This document shows, in pieces, positions 42,501 to 51,096 of a stretch of DNA of 64,000 bases (positions within the stretch are counted from its first letter, which is position 1; each line of letters begins with the position of its first letter). Source of the DNA: Pleodorina starrii (Eukaryota; Chlorophyta; Chlorophyceae; Chlamydomonadales; Volvocaceae); NCBI GenBank assembly GCA_030267565.1, contig BRXU01000003.1, forward strand, positions 2,836,001 through 2,900,000, given 5' to 3'. The notes beneath the pieces were generated by a model. The model did no database searches. It was not told the DNA's origin and worked only from the letters and a program-made list of their open reading frames with translations. The translations under genes and the position numbers were made by a program.

Positions 42501-43554
42501 CGTCTTGCTTCTTCAGGTCTCGGAACGCGCGCTTGGACGACACGACCTGGGCCGATACAGGTGGAGTCTCCATAAGCAGTGCACTCGGCGGGGACGGGGA
42601 AGGCGGCGAGGGCTCAGGGGCGTCGACTGCACGAAGTGTTAGGACGCGACCTGTGGGTTGGGGCAACTCCAGCGCACACTCAGCCGGCTTCAACACCGCT
42701 CTGTGTTTTTTCAGAAAAGTCTGTCCGAGCACCAGATCGGCCGATGCCGTTAACTTCGGCAACACGAGGAGACGCACCTCGGTTCCGAAAGAACCCATTC
42801 GAAGGCGAGCCCGGCACTCGCCGCGCAAAGGAGAGAAGGTGGTATCTGCTAACCGCACCGGAGCGAAAACTGTTGGCGTAATGGCCAAACCGAGCTTACG
42901 AGCAAGGGACTCGGCAATGAAGCAGTGCGTTGCGCCGGAGTCAGGCAGCACCCGCACTCGAGCTCCACCCAGTTTCGCTGCGAACAAATCAAGGCGTTCA
43001 TCTGAGTTGAGTGCGCAACAAGTCGGAATCTGAGGTTCGGAGGTCATCGGCGGGTCATACCACACTTCTAAGGGTTCGGAGATAGCTGGTGGCGCATCCC
43101 AGCCACTCTCAACGGACTTATAAACGTTGCTACCCGTTTCGAACCGGCGAACTAAGCGCATGCCAGACAAAAGGCTTCGAAACTTGCCAGGACGAGCAGG
43201 TACGACAACACAAGCGGAAGTGCTCGGTTCGTGTTCTTTGCATCTGCGATAATGCTGTAAGTAAGTCGAAATGCGAGACAGTGGTGGATTCAACCACACA
43301 GTGTGACCTGAACAGTCGAGGGACAGGAAGGAGCGAGAAGGTGACCCGAATTCCTTACATAGGGCATTTCTGCCGGTATCACTCGCCGCTGCGTCCAGCG
43401 AAAAGCGACGCCCTATGCTCCGCTCAATCTCAGCAAAAAGGTTCGGGTCAAAGCGCACACTCTCGTCCGCCCAACTACGTACGCCGCGAATCGGGGTAGC
43501 TTTCGGTTTGGCTATCGGGGTCGGGTTCTGAAGCGGCGACGCAATCGACATCAA
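39529..43554 (-). CDS. Gypsy-2 Pol: Dam-like MTase domain, protease, RT, RNase H, integrase, chromodomain
   Basis: 1341 residues, no lesion. Residues 28-146 resemble phage Dam-type N6-adenine methyltransferases: [28 protein letters not shown], then [10 protein letters not shown] with NPPL at 89-92 and CVVVPA. Protease PDSGATH is at 204-210. RT has [12 protein letters not shown] and YLDD at 574-577. RNase H has SDAS at 723 and TDHH at 786. The integrase finger has His 918/925 and Cys 955/958; its core has Asp 988, Asp 1049 and Glu 1085. GPF is at 1220, and a chromodomain at about 1278-1330 has three aromatic anchors (VW, YLVKWKG, NTW). Pol follows gag in the same frame after one UGA. The first Met codons (ATG at 43551) could be an internal start instead. 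Confidence 0.95.
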   Translation of the reverse strand: MMSIASPLQNPTPIAKPKATPIRGVRSWADESVRFDPNLFAEIERSIGRRFSLDAAASDTGRNALCKEFGSPSRSFLSLDCSGHTVWLNPPLSRISTYLQHYRRCKEHEPSTSACVVVPARPGKFRSLLSGMRLVRRFETGSNVYKSVESGWDAPPAISEPLEVWYDPPMTSEPQIPTCCALNSDERLDLFAAKLGGARVRVLPDSGATHCFIAESLARKLGLAITPTVFAPVRLADTTFSPLRGECRARLRMGSFGTEVRLLVLPKLTASADLVLGQTFLKKHRAVLKPAECALELPQPTGRVLTLRAVDAPEPSPPSPSPPSALLMETPPVSAQVVSSKRAFRDLKKQDARALLVLVKENPVPPPTSAPPQALELPPDVAANADLSQILNEFADVFAPITDLPPNRGVHHTIPLVPDAQPVSRPQFRLSPLEREEVEKQVKDLLQKGFIQPSTSPFGAPILFVAKKTGELRMCIDYRALNKITVKNKYPLPRIDDTLDRLSLASLFTALDLASGYHQLRIHPDDIPKTAFTTPLGHFEWLVLPFGLSNAPATFQATMNRIFAPYLNSFVTVYLDDILIFSKTPEEHARHLRLVLAVLRKHQLQVKLSKCDFWRPEVKYLGHIVSTDGIRMDPKKVDIIRNWPLPRDISELRSFVGLANYFRRFIAGFSSLVAPLTDLFSQSRLPDTWPPQALRAFTDLKTRLASDVLLSYPDFSKPFEVISDASLNGTGAVLLQDARPVAFTSKKFSPAERNYSTGEQELLGVVNALREWRCYLQSSVPFTLVTDHHPLTYLKTQAQLSRRQARWVEFLEQFNFEWLYRPGRLNVVADALSRHPSLAAVVVLCAVTTRRQNASSSSLLQRIADATARDAWFQNPSNTRGLLSHPRGFFQREGEECEFRIVVPNDPDLKRDIIAACHSDRLAGHPGRDRTIELVERKFWWPTLRADVTDFVAMCDSCQRNKAAAGKPAGLSHPLPVPARPWQSISMDFVLGLPNTRQGYNSIVVFVDRLTKMVHLRPCRKTIDAEETADLFFDTVVRLHGLPETMVSDRDSKFTGAFLPALFKLVGAQQNLSTAFHPQTDGQTERMNRILGDMLRNYVDTDQTSWDKYLGPAEFAMNNLKNRSTGSSPFFLNYGFHPRTPLCLDLGDAVPAAKNYAETYAERLAVARQCMLAAQERSKQYVDKKRRNVEFAEGQEVLLNTKNLAAQRGAQKKLMPKWIGPFEIEKVINPVAARLKLPAEYRFHNVFHVSLLRPYRSDGSVQPPKAVELDPDTTRPVWTAEKILDHETRKLRKRVLHRYLVKWKGFGHEHNTWVDDSSFEDRALVEAYWALQPERREDAGS

Positions 43555-43593
43555 CCCAGCATCCCGGTCACTAGTCAGCTGGGCAGCCCGTCA
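43555..43593 (-). promoter_or_regulatory. Gag-Pol readthrough signal of Gypsy-2 (UGA)
   Basis: gag stop TGA at 43593-43591 in context CAG-TGA-CGG. The frame is then open into pol. A 7-nt spacer (CGGGCTG) is followed by stem CCCAGC (43583-43578) with GCTGGG (43560-43555) around a 17-nt loop; a flanking G-U pair is possible. UGA-C is a known leaky context. Spacer and loop sizes match Gypsy-1 although the sequences do not. Confidence 0.75.
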
Positions 43594-44766
43594 CTGGTCG
43601 GCCTCCATGCGCTCGACAACGTTGGCCTTGGCCGACGGGAACTTCTTGCAGTCCTCGCCGCGGTGGCCCTTCTCGCCGCAGCGGACGCAGAGCGCGTTCT
43701 TCTTGTAGTAGTCCCATTCGCAGTAGGACAGCACGCGGTTCAGGTGGTTGCTGAAGATGCGCGTCGGCGCCGTCGGGTTCGGAGCCGACGAGCCGCTGGG
43801 CCCGGCGCCCGCGGCCGCGGCGCCGTTCGCCGCGCGCTTCTGCTTCTTGTGCACGGGCTGGAAGGCGTCGTGGTTCTGTGGGCGTTTGGCACGACGGTTC
43901 CGGTCGGAGGAAACAAAGTTCAGTGAAGCTCGGCTAGGATGGGACTCTTTCCAACGCTTCTCCTCCCCAACCGCATGCTTTACGAGGGCATCAAGCGATT
44001 CGAATTCATCACCCTCGTAATTCACACGGCAAGGCGCGAGCAGGTTCTGAGTAAGGCCGCGGCGGAAAAGCATCAGAATCATCGGCGTATCGGACATCTT
44101 AGCACGAGAGACTTCGGACTGGAATCGAGCGGCGTATTCGGCAACACCCTTCTGTGAATCCATCTTAATTTTCCCGTCTAAGAGGTTCTGCATCGCGTCA
44201 AGCTTCTTAGTTCGTACCTTCGGAGCGAAGCGGAACATGAAGCGCTTCTCAAGGTCCTCGATGGACCGCTCCATGATGTTCGGGTCTTCGTCGTGCTCGT
44301 TTTGCGCCCAGGTCTTGGCTTCTTCGTTATCCTCAAAGCCGGACAACATGGCGGCGAACGGGTTCGCCTCCGAGTTCTGGGTCAGCCAGACCTTGAGCCG
44401 GAACATGTAGGTCTCGGCATCCTTGCCCTTGAACTGTGGGACGGGCAGTTTGGTTGCGATCTGTTTGCGAACTTTGTCTGAGGTTCGGTTCGGGTTCGAA
44501 GGTGCAGCAGCAGCAGCATCTACGGCACGACTCGGATCTACGCTGGGACCAGCCCCGTTTCCTACCGTGGGCGGGCCGCGTTCCTTCGCCTTCATCTGGG
44601 TCTCGAGGGCGACGATCCGAGCGGCCAGCTCGTCACGCAGCTTCTCAAGCGCCTCAGTGGTCATGCGATCGGGTTCAGTCTGCATGGCTGTGCCTGCGGA
44701 GGGGGCCGTTCGTTCTGGGTTGGCTCTTCTATCGAGAGGAATCTCTCCTTCTTCTAAATTCGACAT
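43591..44766 (-). CDS. Gypsy-2 Gag
   Basis: 391 residues. A short acidic start (MSNLEEGEIPLD) and a coiled-coil-like stretch (ALEKLRDELAARIVALETQM) are followed by a retrotransposon gag domain (FKGKDAETYMFRLKVWL, EDLEKRFMFRFAPK, YAARFQSEVSRAKM), a basic region with KKQKRA, and a zinc knuckle CVRCGEKGHRGEDC. It forms the capsid and packages the RNA. The start is the first ATG after the leader, about 310 nt from the 5' LTR. No lesion is seen. Confidence 0.95.
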   Translation of the reverse strand: MSNLEEGEIPLDRRANPERTAPSAGTAMQTEPDRMTTEALEKLRDELAARIVALETQMKAKERGPPTVGNGAGPSVDPSRAVDAAAAAPSNPNRTSDKVRKQIATKLPVPQFKGKDAETYMFRLKVWLTQNSEANPFAAMLSGFEDNEEAKTWAQNEHDEDPNIMERSIEDLEKRFMFRFAPKVRTKKLDAMQNLLDGKIKMDSQKGVAEYAARFQSEVSRAKMSDTPMILMLFRRGLTQNLLAPCRVNYEGDEFESLDALVKHAVGEEKRWKESHPSRASLNFVSSDRNRRAKRPQNHDAFQPVHKKQKRAANGAAAAGAGPSGSSAPNPTAPTRIFSNHLNRVLSYCEWDYYKKNALCVRCGEKGHRGEDCKKFPSAKANVVERMEADQ

Positions 44767-45076
44767 CAGTTCGATTGGCGAAAGTCGAGTGCCAGAAACT
44801 CACTTTTGGTGTACTTGATGGGGTGCGAAGTCACCGCCAAAGTTTTCCAGAGTTGGGTCGGCGCGACCGTCGACTTCAGCATAGACGTCTGTCGAGCCTC
44901 GCGTTCCCGCTTGGCTTCTTCGAAACCTATGTCCCTATTCCAAGGGGTATGGCCCAAAAAGCGGCTACCGTGGAGCCAAGCTTGTCCCTTCAAGTGTGCA
45001 AGGCGTTCGGCTAAGACAGCCGGATCTCGATTGATCGGCGCTATGGTTCAGAGCGAAAGGATCTGAAACTCCAAAA

Positions 45077-45550
45077 TGTTGCGGGAGCAGCACTTAACCG
45101 TGCCAAGTTTCAGGACGGTTTCGCTCCGTCAAGCACAGGTCTCAACAGCAGTGGTCCAGTAATCCTCGCGTAGATTACTCTGCTAACCAGGCTCCCTTCC
45201 AGGGCTTTTATACCCTGTTGCGAAGAAGGCTGAAACGACCTCTGGGATTCCGTACGTTCGAGGACCTTCGTGTCTGTCTAGTTCGTAAGTCTACTACGTA
45301 GCCCTTCGACCGACCTTCGTCGATACGAACGAGGTCTCAGGCGTAGCGCGTTCACACGCTATTTGGTTCTTTATATTCTGTAGAACTTCTTCTATTGATC
45401 GCGCCGGGAGCGCCTTACAGACTCGACGGGAGTCTTTCGCGTCCCTATTAGGACCGCCCGCCAGTACGCCTACAAGCGGCGTTCCTTCGCGCGTCGAAGT
45501 CGTAGCAATACCGCGGCATCGAAATATGCCTAAGTATTCACGCTACAACA
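45077..45550 (-). repeat. Gypsy-2 5' LTR
   Basis: 474 bp. In element orientation a TATAAAAG box lies at 45212-45205 and a second AT-rich TATAAAG near 45370, so transcription probably starts in the last quarter of the LTR. The sequence is followed by TTTTGGAGTTTCAGATCC, the likely primer-binding region; the tRNA is not identified. Confidence 0.93.
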
Positions 45551-46601
45551 CACACAAACCGAAGAAAGTGACAATAACCCCTTCGATAAAATCTTCTGGT
45601 TTCGTCAAACCACGACCGAGCTGTACGGTAACGACCTCAACCGTGGCATAACAAATCTCCTCAACAAAACCACCCATCATGGCTTTACGCCCTCAGGCGT
45701 ATATACGGATCTATGGGAAAAAGCCAGCCCTAAACTCTGCGCACGAACTAGCAACTTGACGATCACCCACGGAGGCGGACATAGCCTTTTTAAGCGAGTA
45801 TTCGACTACAGGTGGGGCCAATTATGGCACGCCGGCCTTGCCAAGCGATATGGCATACCAACAAAGCACCTAGAAGTGCACACCAACACCGCGAAGGAGA
45901 ACAATGCCCCCTGCCCCCTATGCGGCCTACCAGATTCAGGCGGACATATTCTGGGAGGATGCAAAGAAACTGGTCATATAGCCATGTACATAAAACGGCA
46001 CAACGCCGCTGCCCTGCTTATCGCAGATACCATACACAAAGGCAGGTATGGTGGATGCTACACCATCATTGACGCCTGTGCAGAAGACGCCAGCCCGGAC
46101 TACTCATCTGGCACTCGACTGCCGAAATGGCTATTACCCAATATCCCGGAAAAAAAGAGGAAGAAAATGCGACCAGATCTCCTTCTTATCCCGACCCTAC
46201 CACTATCGACCACAGAGCAAACCACACCGTATAACGGACCACCGGACCGCTCAAATCACACAGTATTTGTGATCGAGATAGGATACACAGGGGACCTCCG
46301 ACATGATGAAAAGAATGAGCAAAAAGCAAAACAGCACGCGAAGCTAGCCCGCAGGCTCAAGGCCAACGGCTGGAAAGTGCGGTATACACCGAAGGAAGCC
46401 ATCACACTTGGATTCGGTGGGACGATTCGCAATGACCTAAAGCCCCTTATCACCGAGCTCGGCGTGCCACCAGACACTGCCACACAATGCTGCGCGCGCC
46501 TTCATGACCTCGCAATCAAGTACCTGAATAACATAGTCCTACGGCGACGCTCCCTCGAGGGACCCACATGCTACATGTCCAATCGTCAAGGGGTAGGGTA
46601 A
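45551..46601 (+). pseudogene. N1 ORF part 2: CCHC finger + restriction-like endonuclease
   Basis: The frame is open from the Gypsy-2 junction (EESDNNPFDKIFWF) to TAA 46599-46601. CPLCGLPDSGGHILGGC is CX2CX7HX4C, the spacing found just before the endonuclease in R2-type elements. Then come MRPDLLL and VFVIEIGYTGDL as the PD-(D/E)XK-like core, and a basic helix (KQHAKLARRLKANGWKV). Role: target cleavage for reverse transcription. It is separated from the RNase H part by Gypsy-2 and a frame offset. Confidence 0.8.
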
Positions 46602-46703
46602 TGTTCTTTTTGTGGAGCTCCCCTGGTGGTGGCGGCGTACAGGCTTCTAGTCGAGCCTCATCGCACCCGCCCCCATAAACCACGCCAGGGTTTTTGCCCG
46701 GCG

Positions 46704-46724
46704 TAATATTATTATTATTATTAT
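46704..46724 (+). repeat. (ATT)n tail of N1
   Basis: About seven ATT repeats directly before the target duplication. Trinucleotide tails are typical of non-LTR elements that do not use poly(A). The hairpin-forming CCAGGGTTTTTGCCCGG at 46685-46701 just upstream may be the part recognised by the element RT. Confidence 0.85.
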
Positions 46725-47571
46725 TAAGCCCCTCACTTTCCTGCAAGGTGTACCAACGTTGAACCGCCGCCAAGCACGCTGGCTTGAGTACATGGCGCGT
46801 TTCAACATCACCTGGGAGCACTGCGCTGGCAGTTTAAATGTCGCTGACGCTTTAAGTCGTCACCCCTCCCTGCACGCTGCTGTTCTGGCATCTGCTGGCC
46901 TGTCTGTTCTGACTGATACTAGCGCTAGTCCATCTGTCTCTGTTACCACACGCCGATCAGCCGCAACTCAAAAAAGGGGACGCCCTGATGAGTCTGCTAA
47001 ACCCGCTCAGACTGCTGAGTTGTTGGTTCCTGATCTGGCATCTGATCCTGCTCTGCTTGAGCGTCTGCGCCAAGCTACTGCGAAAGACCCATGGTATTCT
47101 GACCCACTTAATACAGGGCATCTGAGATCTGCTCATGGCCTTTTCTTTCGTACTGACGATGACCACCAACAACTCGTCGTACCTAACGACCCGGCCTTGC
47201 GACAGTTTCTGCTGTCTCGCTATCATAACGGCCCATTGGCGGGTCATCCTGGGTCTACCCACATGACGGAACTGCTCCGCCGACACTTCTGGTGGCCACG
47301 TATGGCACACGACGTCGAGCACTATGTCCGCCTCTGCCCTGACTGTCAGCGAAACAAGGCACAAACCGGTAAGACATCTGGTCTTCTCCGACCCTTGCCT
47401 GTCCCCAACGCACCTTGGGACAGCGTTTCGCTTGACTTTGTGGTTGTGCTCCCCAAATCTGAGGGGGGATACGATGCGATCTTAGTTTTGGTGGACCGCC
47501 TAACTAAGATGGTGCATCTGGCACCCACCATCACTACCTGTACTGCCGAGCAAACAGCCCGTCTGTTTTTT

Positions 47572-48774
47572 GGGCGGGGCCCCAGCGCGAAGCGCCCAGG
47601 GGGGCCCCGCCCTGTAGGATTGCCCATGTCCGTGCGTGTGTGGGACGTGCGTGGGACGTGGGATCTGGGATGGAAGTAATTGGACAAGTGCAGACTTTCG
47701 GCCAACGGAAAGGCTGCAGAAGTAAAAGATTACATTCTTTATTGCACGGTAAATTTATTATTGGAATCCAACCTCGTTTAGGAACCCAACCAGTTTGGCA
47801 GTCTCCATGGACCGAGGCCGAGGTCAAACCAACACCTCTCGGCCTATAATTAATTCCAGAAGATTCATCGTTCCTCAAAGTGGAATTCTGACATGACGGC
47901 GTGAAACGAATCTTCGTTTCGGCAACAAACTATGTTTGCATTGCGAACATTCTTCCCGCGACCACACCACAGCAGCTCTGCTTGCCGGTCCGATCGTCTT
48001 GACGCATATTACTATTACAAAGGTTGCAAGGAGCAAACCATGAGGTGCCAACTGCTGGTTGTTGGACGCCAAGCCGCCAATGCACGCACGATGCAGCGGT
48101 CTTCTGCGGGCCGCCCAACAAGTCCAGTCGGCAACCTAGGGGATGGACTTCTACGTTCCCTGTCCTAATGTTAAAGCACTCAAGCCTCCTCTACGGTGAA
48201 TACCTCAGTAGCGAAGCCTGTGCACTCTCGTCGGCAACTGCACGTCGTCGCAACCCTCGCAAACAGTTCCGCTGTCCTTCTATTGGCAAGTCAGCCTGCA
48301 TGATGTGTAAATGATACACTCCATACACTCCATGTCTACTGTCATGTAACTTCAGCCAATGCGCTGGCCGGAAGAGTTGCACAGTGCCGAGACGGCGCGC
48401 GATGCTAAACATGGGTCGGATTGCTGAAGCCGCAGGCATTTCAGCTATAAAGCTCTGGCTGCCTATCAGCAGGAATGTCGACACTCTCACAGTTGGCGCC
48501 CTCGCCGCTCGCTTTGGAAATGCCGTATTTCGGTCGATGCGCACATGCGCTCATGCACCCGACGGGATGACGTGCTTCGCGCGGCGCCGGCAGGCCTTGC
48601 TAACGACTCGGCTAGCAGGCATTTCGGGAAACAGCTCTGGCTGTCTATCAGCAGGAATGTCGACACTCTCACACTTCACGCCCTCGCTGCCCTAGCACTC
48701 AACTTAACCCGTACGGATTTAGTGGGGCCCCGCCCTTTTTCCGGCTTCAAGGAAGCCGACACCAACCCCTTGTC
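47572..48774 (-). mobile_element. Hairpin-ended DNA element T2 (diverged copy of T1)
   Basis: Inverted relative to T1, in the Gypsy-1 integrase between RLFF and DNVVRLHG. Hairpin end GGGCGGGGCCCC / GGGGCCCCGCCC at 47572-47612; single GGGGCCCCGCCC at 48724-48735, followed by TTTTTCCGGCTTCAAGG as in T1. Internal sequence is similar to T1 but with many changes, and a segment around 48450-48700 holds an approximate tandem duplication (ATCAGCAGGAATGTCGACAC twice). About 26 extra bases (48749-48774) lie between the shared end and the gypsy sequence. Confidence 0.7.
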
Positions 48775-49717
48775 GACAATGTCGTACGCCTCCATGGTGT
48801 CCCTAAGAACGTGGTGTCTGACCGCGGTCCACAGTTTGGGAGTAAGTTTTGGGGTGCGCTCGGTACGTTACTAAATATGCGCGTTAATCTGTCAACCGCA
48901 TACCATCCTCAGACTGATGGTCAGACTGAACGGGTTAATCGCACTCTGGGCGACGTACTGCGCAATTTTGCTACTCGTAACCCTACTGCTTGGGACACGT
49001 ATCTGGCAGCTGCTGAATTTGCCATGAACAATGCAGTCAACCGATCCACCGGTCGCAGCCCGTTCTTTCTGAACTATGGTTTTAATCCCACGTTACCCGT
49101 CTGGAGAGAGCTGGATCTGCCAGTCCCTGCTGCAAAAATCTTCGTTAAATCCTTCGTGTCAAGAATAGAAGAAGCCAAGTCCTGCTTGGACGCTGCCCAG
49201 CAGCATGCGGAACTGTACTACAACCGCAATAAGAAGGATCTGTCCTTCAAACCGGGTCAACTTGTCATGTTGAGTTCGAAGCATCTGCGTGGTCAAGTAA
49301 CCGGTCCACGTAAGCTGTTACCCCGTTGGGTAGGCCCATATCCTGTCGTACGCATGGTGGGACCAGTCGCTGTGGAACTTCAGCTTCCACCAGAATTTTG
49401 TATTCACAGTACGTTTCATGTGTCACTGATTCGTCCGTACCATGGTCAACCTCCGATTGATCCCGTGGAACCTGGCCCCATTGCTTACGACAATAAAGAT
49501 GCACTGTATCGGGTTGAGCGAATTCTTGATTTTCGGGTTCGTCGAATCCGTGCGGGCCGCCGCTTCCGCAACGTTCGGGAGTACCTCGTGAAGTGGGCTG
49601 GATACACCTCGGAACACAACAGCTGGGAGCCAGAAAAGAATTTCACCCCGGACCTGGCCGACACCCTTGTCGCTGCACGTGACGCTGCGGGGACGCAGCG
49701 TCCTGAGGGGGGATAGT

Positions 49718-50154
49718 TGTTGTATCACTCGTACTCGTTAGCTGCTCTTTCTGCCACTCTGACCCGTTTGTCTGACCTTACTCTGTATATCGGCCGTCCA
49801 TCTGACTGTGGCCGTTTCATCTGTCTAACTGTTAACTGCCTATCCTATTTAGGTACTGAACCGTGTCTGCATCGGTTCCTCTCCTGAGAGATTTATATAA
49901 GCATTCTGGCTTATATGGCGTTATCTGTATATCGCTGGTCGCTGCGTTCCTGGTTTCTGAACCGGACCTGCGGGTTAAGGTGTCTATAATACCTGCCTCG
50001 TCAAAAGGCACCGTCCCCACGTTTCAGGGGTACGTTCAAGCGTCCAAACTGACGCTCCGTCACTGTACGGATGGTATAAAGACTCTGGTCTTTCCTTAAC
50101 CGGTGAATGTTTTCACCACCTTTCGGAACTACACTTAGTACCTTATATACAACA
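49718..50154 (+). repeat. Gypsy-1 3' LTR
   Basis: 437 bp. It differs from the 5' LTR at about seven sites, among them TGTAA to TATAA at the presumed poly(A) motif and three changes near the 3' end. It is followed by the second GCAGC. Confidence 0.92.
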
Positions 50155-50197
50155 GCAGCTGGTCGAAGTGCCGCCCCATGGCCTGCCGGTGCGCCAG

Positions 50198-50342
50198 TTT
50201 TTTTTTCTGCGAGGGACGTTTTTTTTTACAAGGACTGGGAAAGCGAAGCCCAACGGGCAAGCCGAGCAAGACCGGCAAGCCACAACAACCTGGCAAGAAG
50301 CCCAAGAAACCACTGCAAGGAGCCGAGGAGAGAGAAAAAGCC
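50198..50342 (-). mobile_element. LINE-A copy A12 (last 130 bp only)
   Basis: T run plus CTGCGAGGGACG, then an expanded T run inside ACGTT-ACAAG (seven extra T), then the LINE end region to GAGAGAAAAAGCC. It is inserted in the DIRS RT. The internal T expansion looks like a second, tail-only insertion or slippage. Confidence 0.85.
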
Positions 50343-50381
50343 CATGTCCCGCGTCGGGGTTCCTCCGGAATTAAAAAAAAA
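50343..50381 (+). mobile_element. SINE-1 tail fragment S8 (39 bp)
   Basis: CATGTCCCGCGTCGGGGTTC...CCGGAATT plus poly(A): only the last 30 bp of SINE-1 and its tail, placed between two LINE copies. Extreme 5' truncation is the simplest reading. Confidence 0.75.
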
Positions 50382-50382
50382 C

Positions 50383-51096
50383 AGGTCAGCCGCAGCGTGC
50401 CCACTGCCCTGCTCCTAGCTGCTCGGTGGACGGCAGCCTGCATGTCGCCAGCCTGACCCACATCTTCTTGGAGTGCGGGGCTCACACCGCAGCTCGGGTT
50501 TGGCTGGCAGAGCTGTGGGCGGCAGTCTCCGGGGCCGCGGACTTGCCCTTCAGCCAGCCGGCTGTGCTGTGGAATTCAAAAAAAAACTGGGGGACTGGCC
50601 GGGAGGGTGGCCGGCCTACCCCACCAGCCCTGGGCTGCAGCTGCTGTGGGCAGCCCTTCGAGCCACTTGGCTGTGGGCGGTCTGGGGCCACTACCACAGG
50701 GCGGAGCCTGATGACCATCCGCCGGCCACGGTGGTGGGCTGCGTCATTGGGGAGCTGCAGCGTCTCATGAGGGCACATTTCAGCATGGCGGCGCTCTCCG
50801 AGGACACTCTGGCGGGGCTGCCCCGGGGCCACATCACAGCGCAGCTGAAGCCCGGCCGGTTGGATGCCTTCGAAGCCTCCTGGGCGCATGAAGGCGTCCT
50901 CTGCTCCGTACAGCGGGTGGCTGGCAGCAGCCCGCGTCTGCAGGTTCATCTGTCCCGGGTGGCCCCGGTCCCAGCACCACAGGCACCCGCCGGGGGCGCC
51001 CAGGCAGCTCAGCAGGTCTCCCCGACCGGGTCAGCCATCAGCGCCCAGCCCAGCCAGGCAGCAGCTCAGCTGACAGGGCAGCCGGGGCCGTCGTGA
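50383..51096 (+). pseudogene. LINE-A ORF2 C-terminus in copy A15, frameshifted
   Basis: Zinc-finger region and tail of ORF2. The small insert TGGAATTC plus nine A (50570-50586, 17 nt) shifts the frame after SQPAVL. In copy A9 the same insert has one more A and keeps the frame. The native stop context GQPGPS is retained. Confidence 0.85.
50570..50586 (+). mobile_element. 17-bp SINE-1 tail in LINE ORF2 (S9)
   Basis: TGGAATTC followed by A9, absent from copies A2 and A5 at the same place (GTGCTACTGGG, GTGCTGCTGGG). It matches the GAATTC-ended SINE subtype. Probably an almost completely truncated SINE insertion. Confidence 0.65.

Larger units (their letters stand above)
39041..45550 (-). mobile_element. 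Gypsy-2: intact chromovirus-type LTR retrotransposon
   Basis: 6510 bp, TSD CACAC (39036-39040, 45551-45555), two 474-bp LTRs that read as identical by eye, intact gag and pol, a polypurine tract next to the 3' LTR and the usual TGG two bases after the 5' LTR (TTTTGGAGTTTCAG). It is inserted in the RNase H part of N1. GC is nearer 52 percent than the surrounding LINEs. All needed parts are present, so it may be recently active. Confidence 0.95.
37696..46724 (+). mobile_element. N1: Dualen/RandI-like non-LTR retrotransposon with (ATT)n tail, split by Gypsy-2
   Basis: 12-bp target duplication TAAGCCCCTCAC (37684-37695 and 46725-46736) in the Gypsy-1 RNase H. Without Gypsy-2 it is 2514 bp and 5'-truncated. 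Domain order is an unknown region, RNase H, CCHC finger, restriction-like endonuclease. RNase H together with a restriction-like endonuclease recalls the Dualen/RandI clade known from Chlamydomonas; APE and RT parts would lie in the missing 5' portion. The 3' UTR is about 100 bp, with a CCAGGGTTTTTGCCCGG hairpin before the ATT repeats. Confidence 0.82.
35312..49716 (+). pseudogene. Gypsy-1 pol (right copy): protease to chromodomain, split by N1 and T2
   Basis: Three segments. 35312-37695 holds the degenerate MTase-like region with VWFTPSSL, protease, RT with TAA at 36926-36928 and YLDDI, and RNase H. 46737-47571 holds the end of RNase H and the integrase zinc finger (HNGPLAGH...CPDC) up to RLFF. 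48775-49716 holds the integrase core from DNVVRLHG, SDRGPQF and HPQTDGQTE, then GPY-type RWVGPYPV and a chromodomain (YRVERILDF...EYLVKWAGYTSEHNSWEP). It ends at TAG 49714-49716, next to the polypurine tract GAGGGGGGATAG. The chromodomain places it among chromoviruses. Confidence 0.9.
25123..50154 (+). mobile_element. Gypsy-1: chimeric chromodomain Ty3/gypsy locus
   Basis: Bounded by 437-bp LTRs (TGTTG...CAACA) and a 5-bp TSD GCAGC (25118-25122, 50155-50159). Inside, the order is leader, gag, pol to the RNase H end, hairpin element T1, then a second gag (from its middle) and pol to the chromodomain and 3' LTR. LINE A14, SINEs S5 and S6, Dualen-like N1, Gypsy-2 and hairpin element T2 are nested in it. 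About seven differences between the LTRs (about 1.6 percent) suggest moderate age. Confidence 0.92.
21649..50197 (-). mobile_element. DIRS-type retrotransposon, broken by LINE, short retroposon and Gypsy-1
   Basis: Minus-strand order is RT (YVDD), RNase H, Dam-like extension, tyrosine recombinase, which is the gene content of DIRS-group elements and differs from the DDE integrase of gypsy. Remaining pieces are 21649-21930, 22571-24349, 24511-25122 and 50160-50197. The large gap is Gypsy-1; removing it with one GCAGC copy joins RHFDQL to LAAGITERYD in frame. Termini (inverted or split direct repeats) were not recognised. The element ends at LINE A8 on the left and LINE A12 on the right. Confidence 0.8.
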
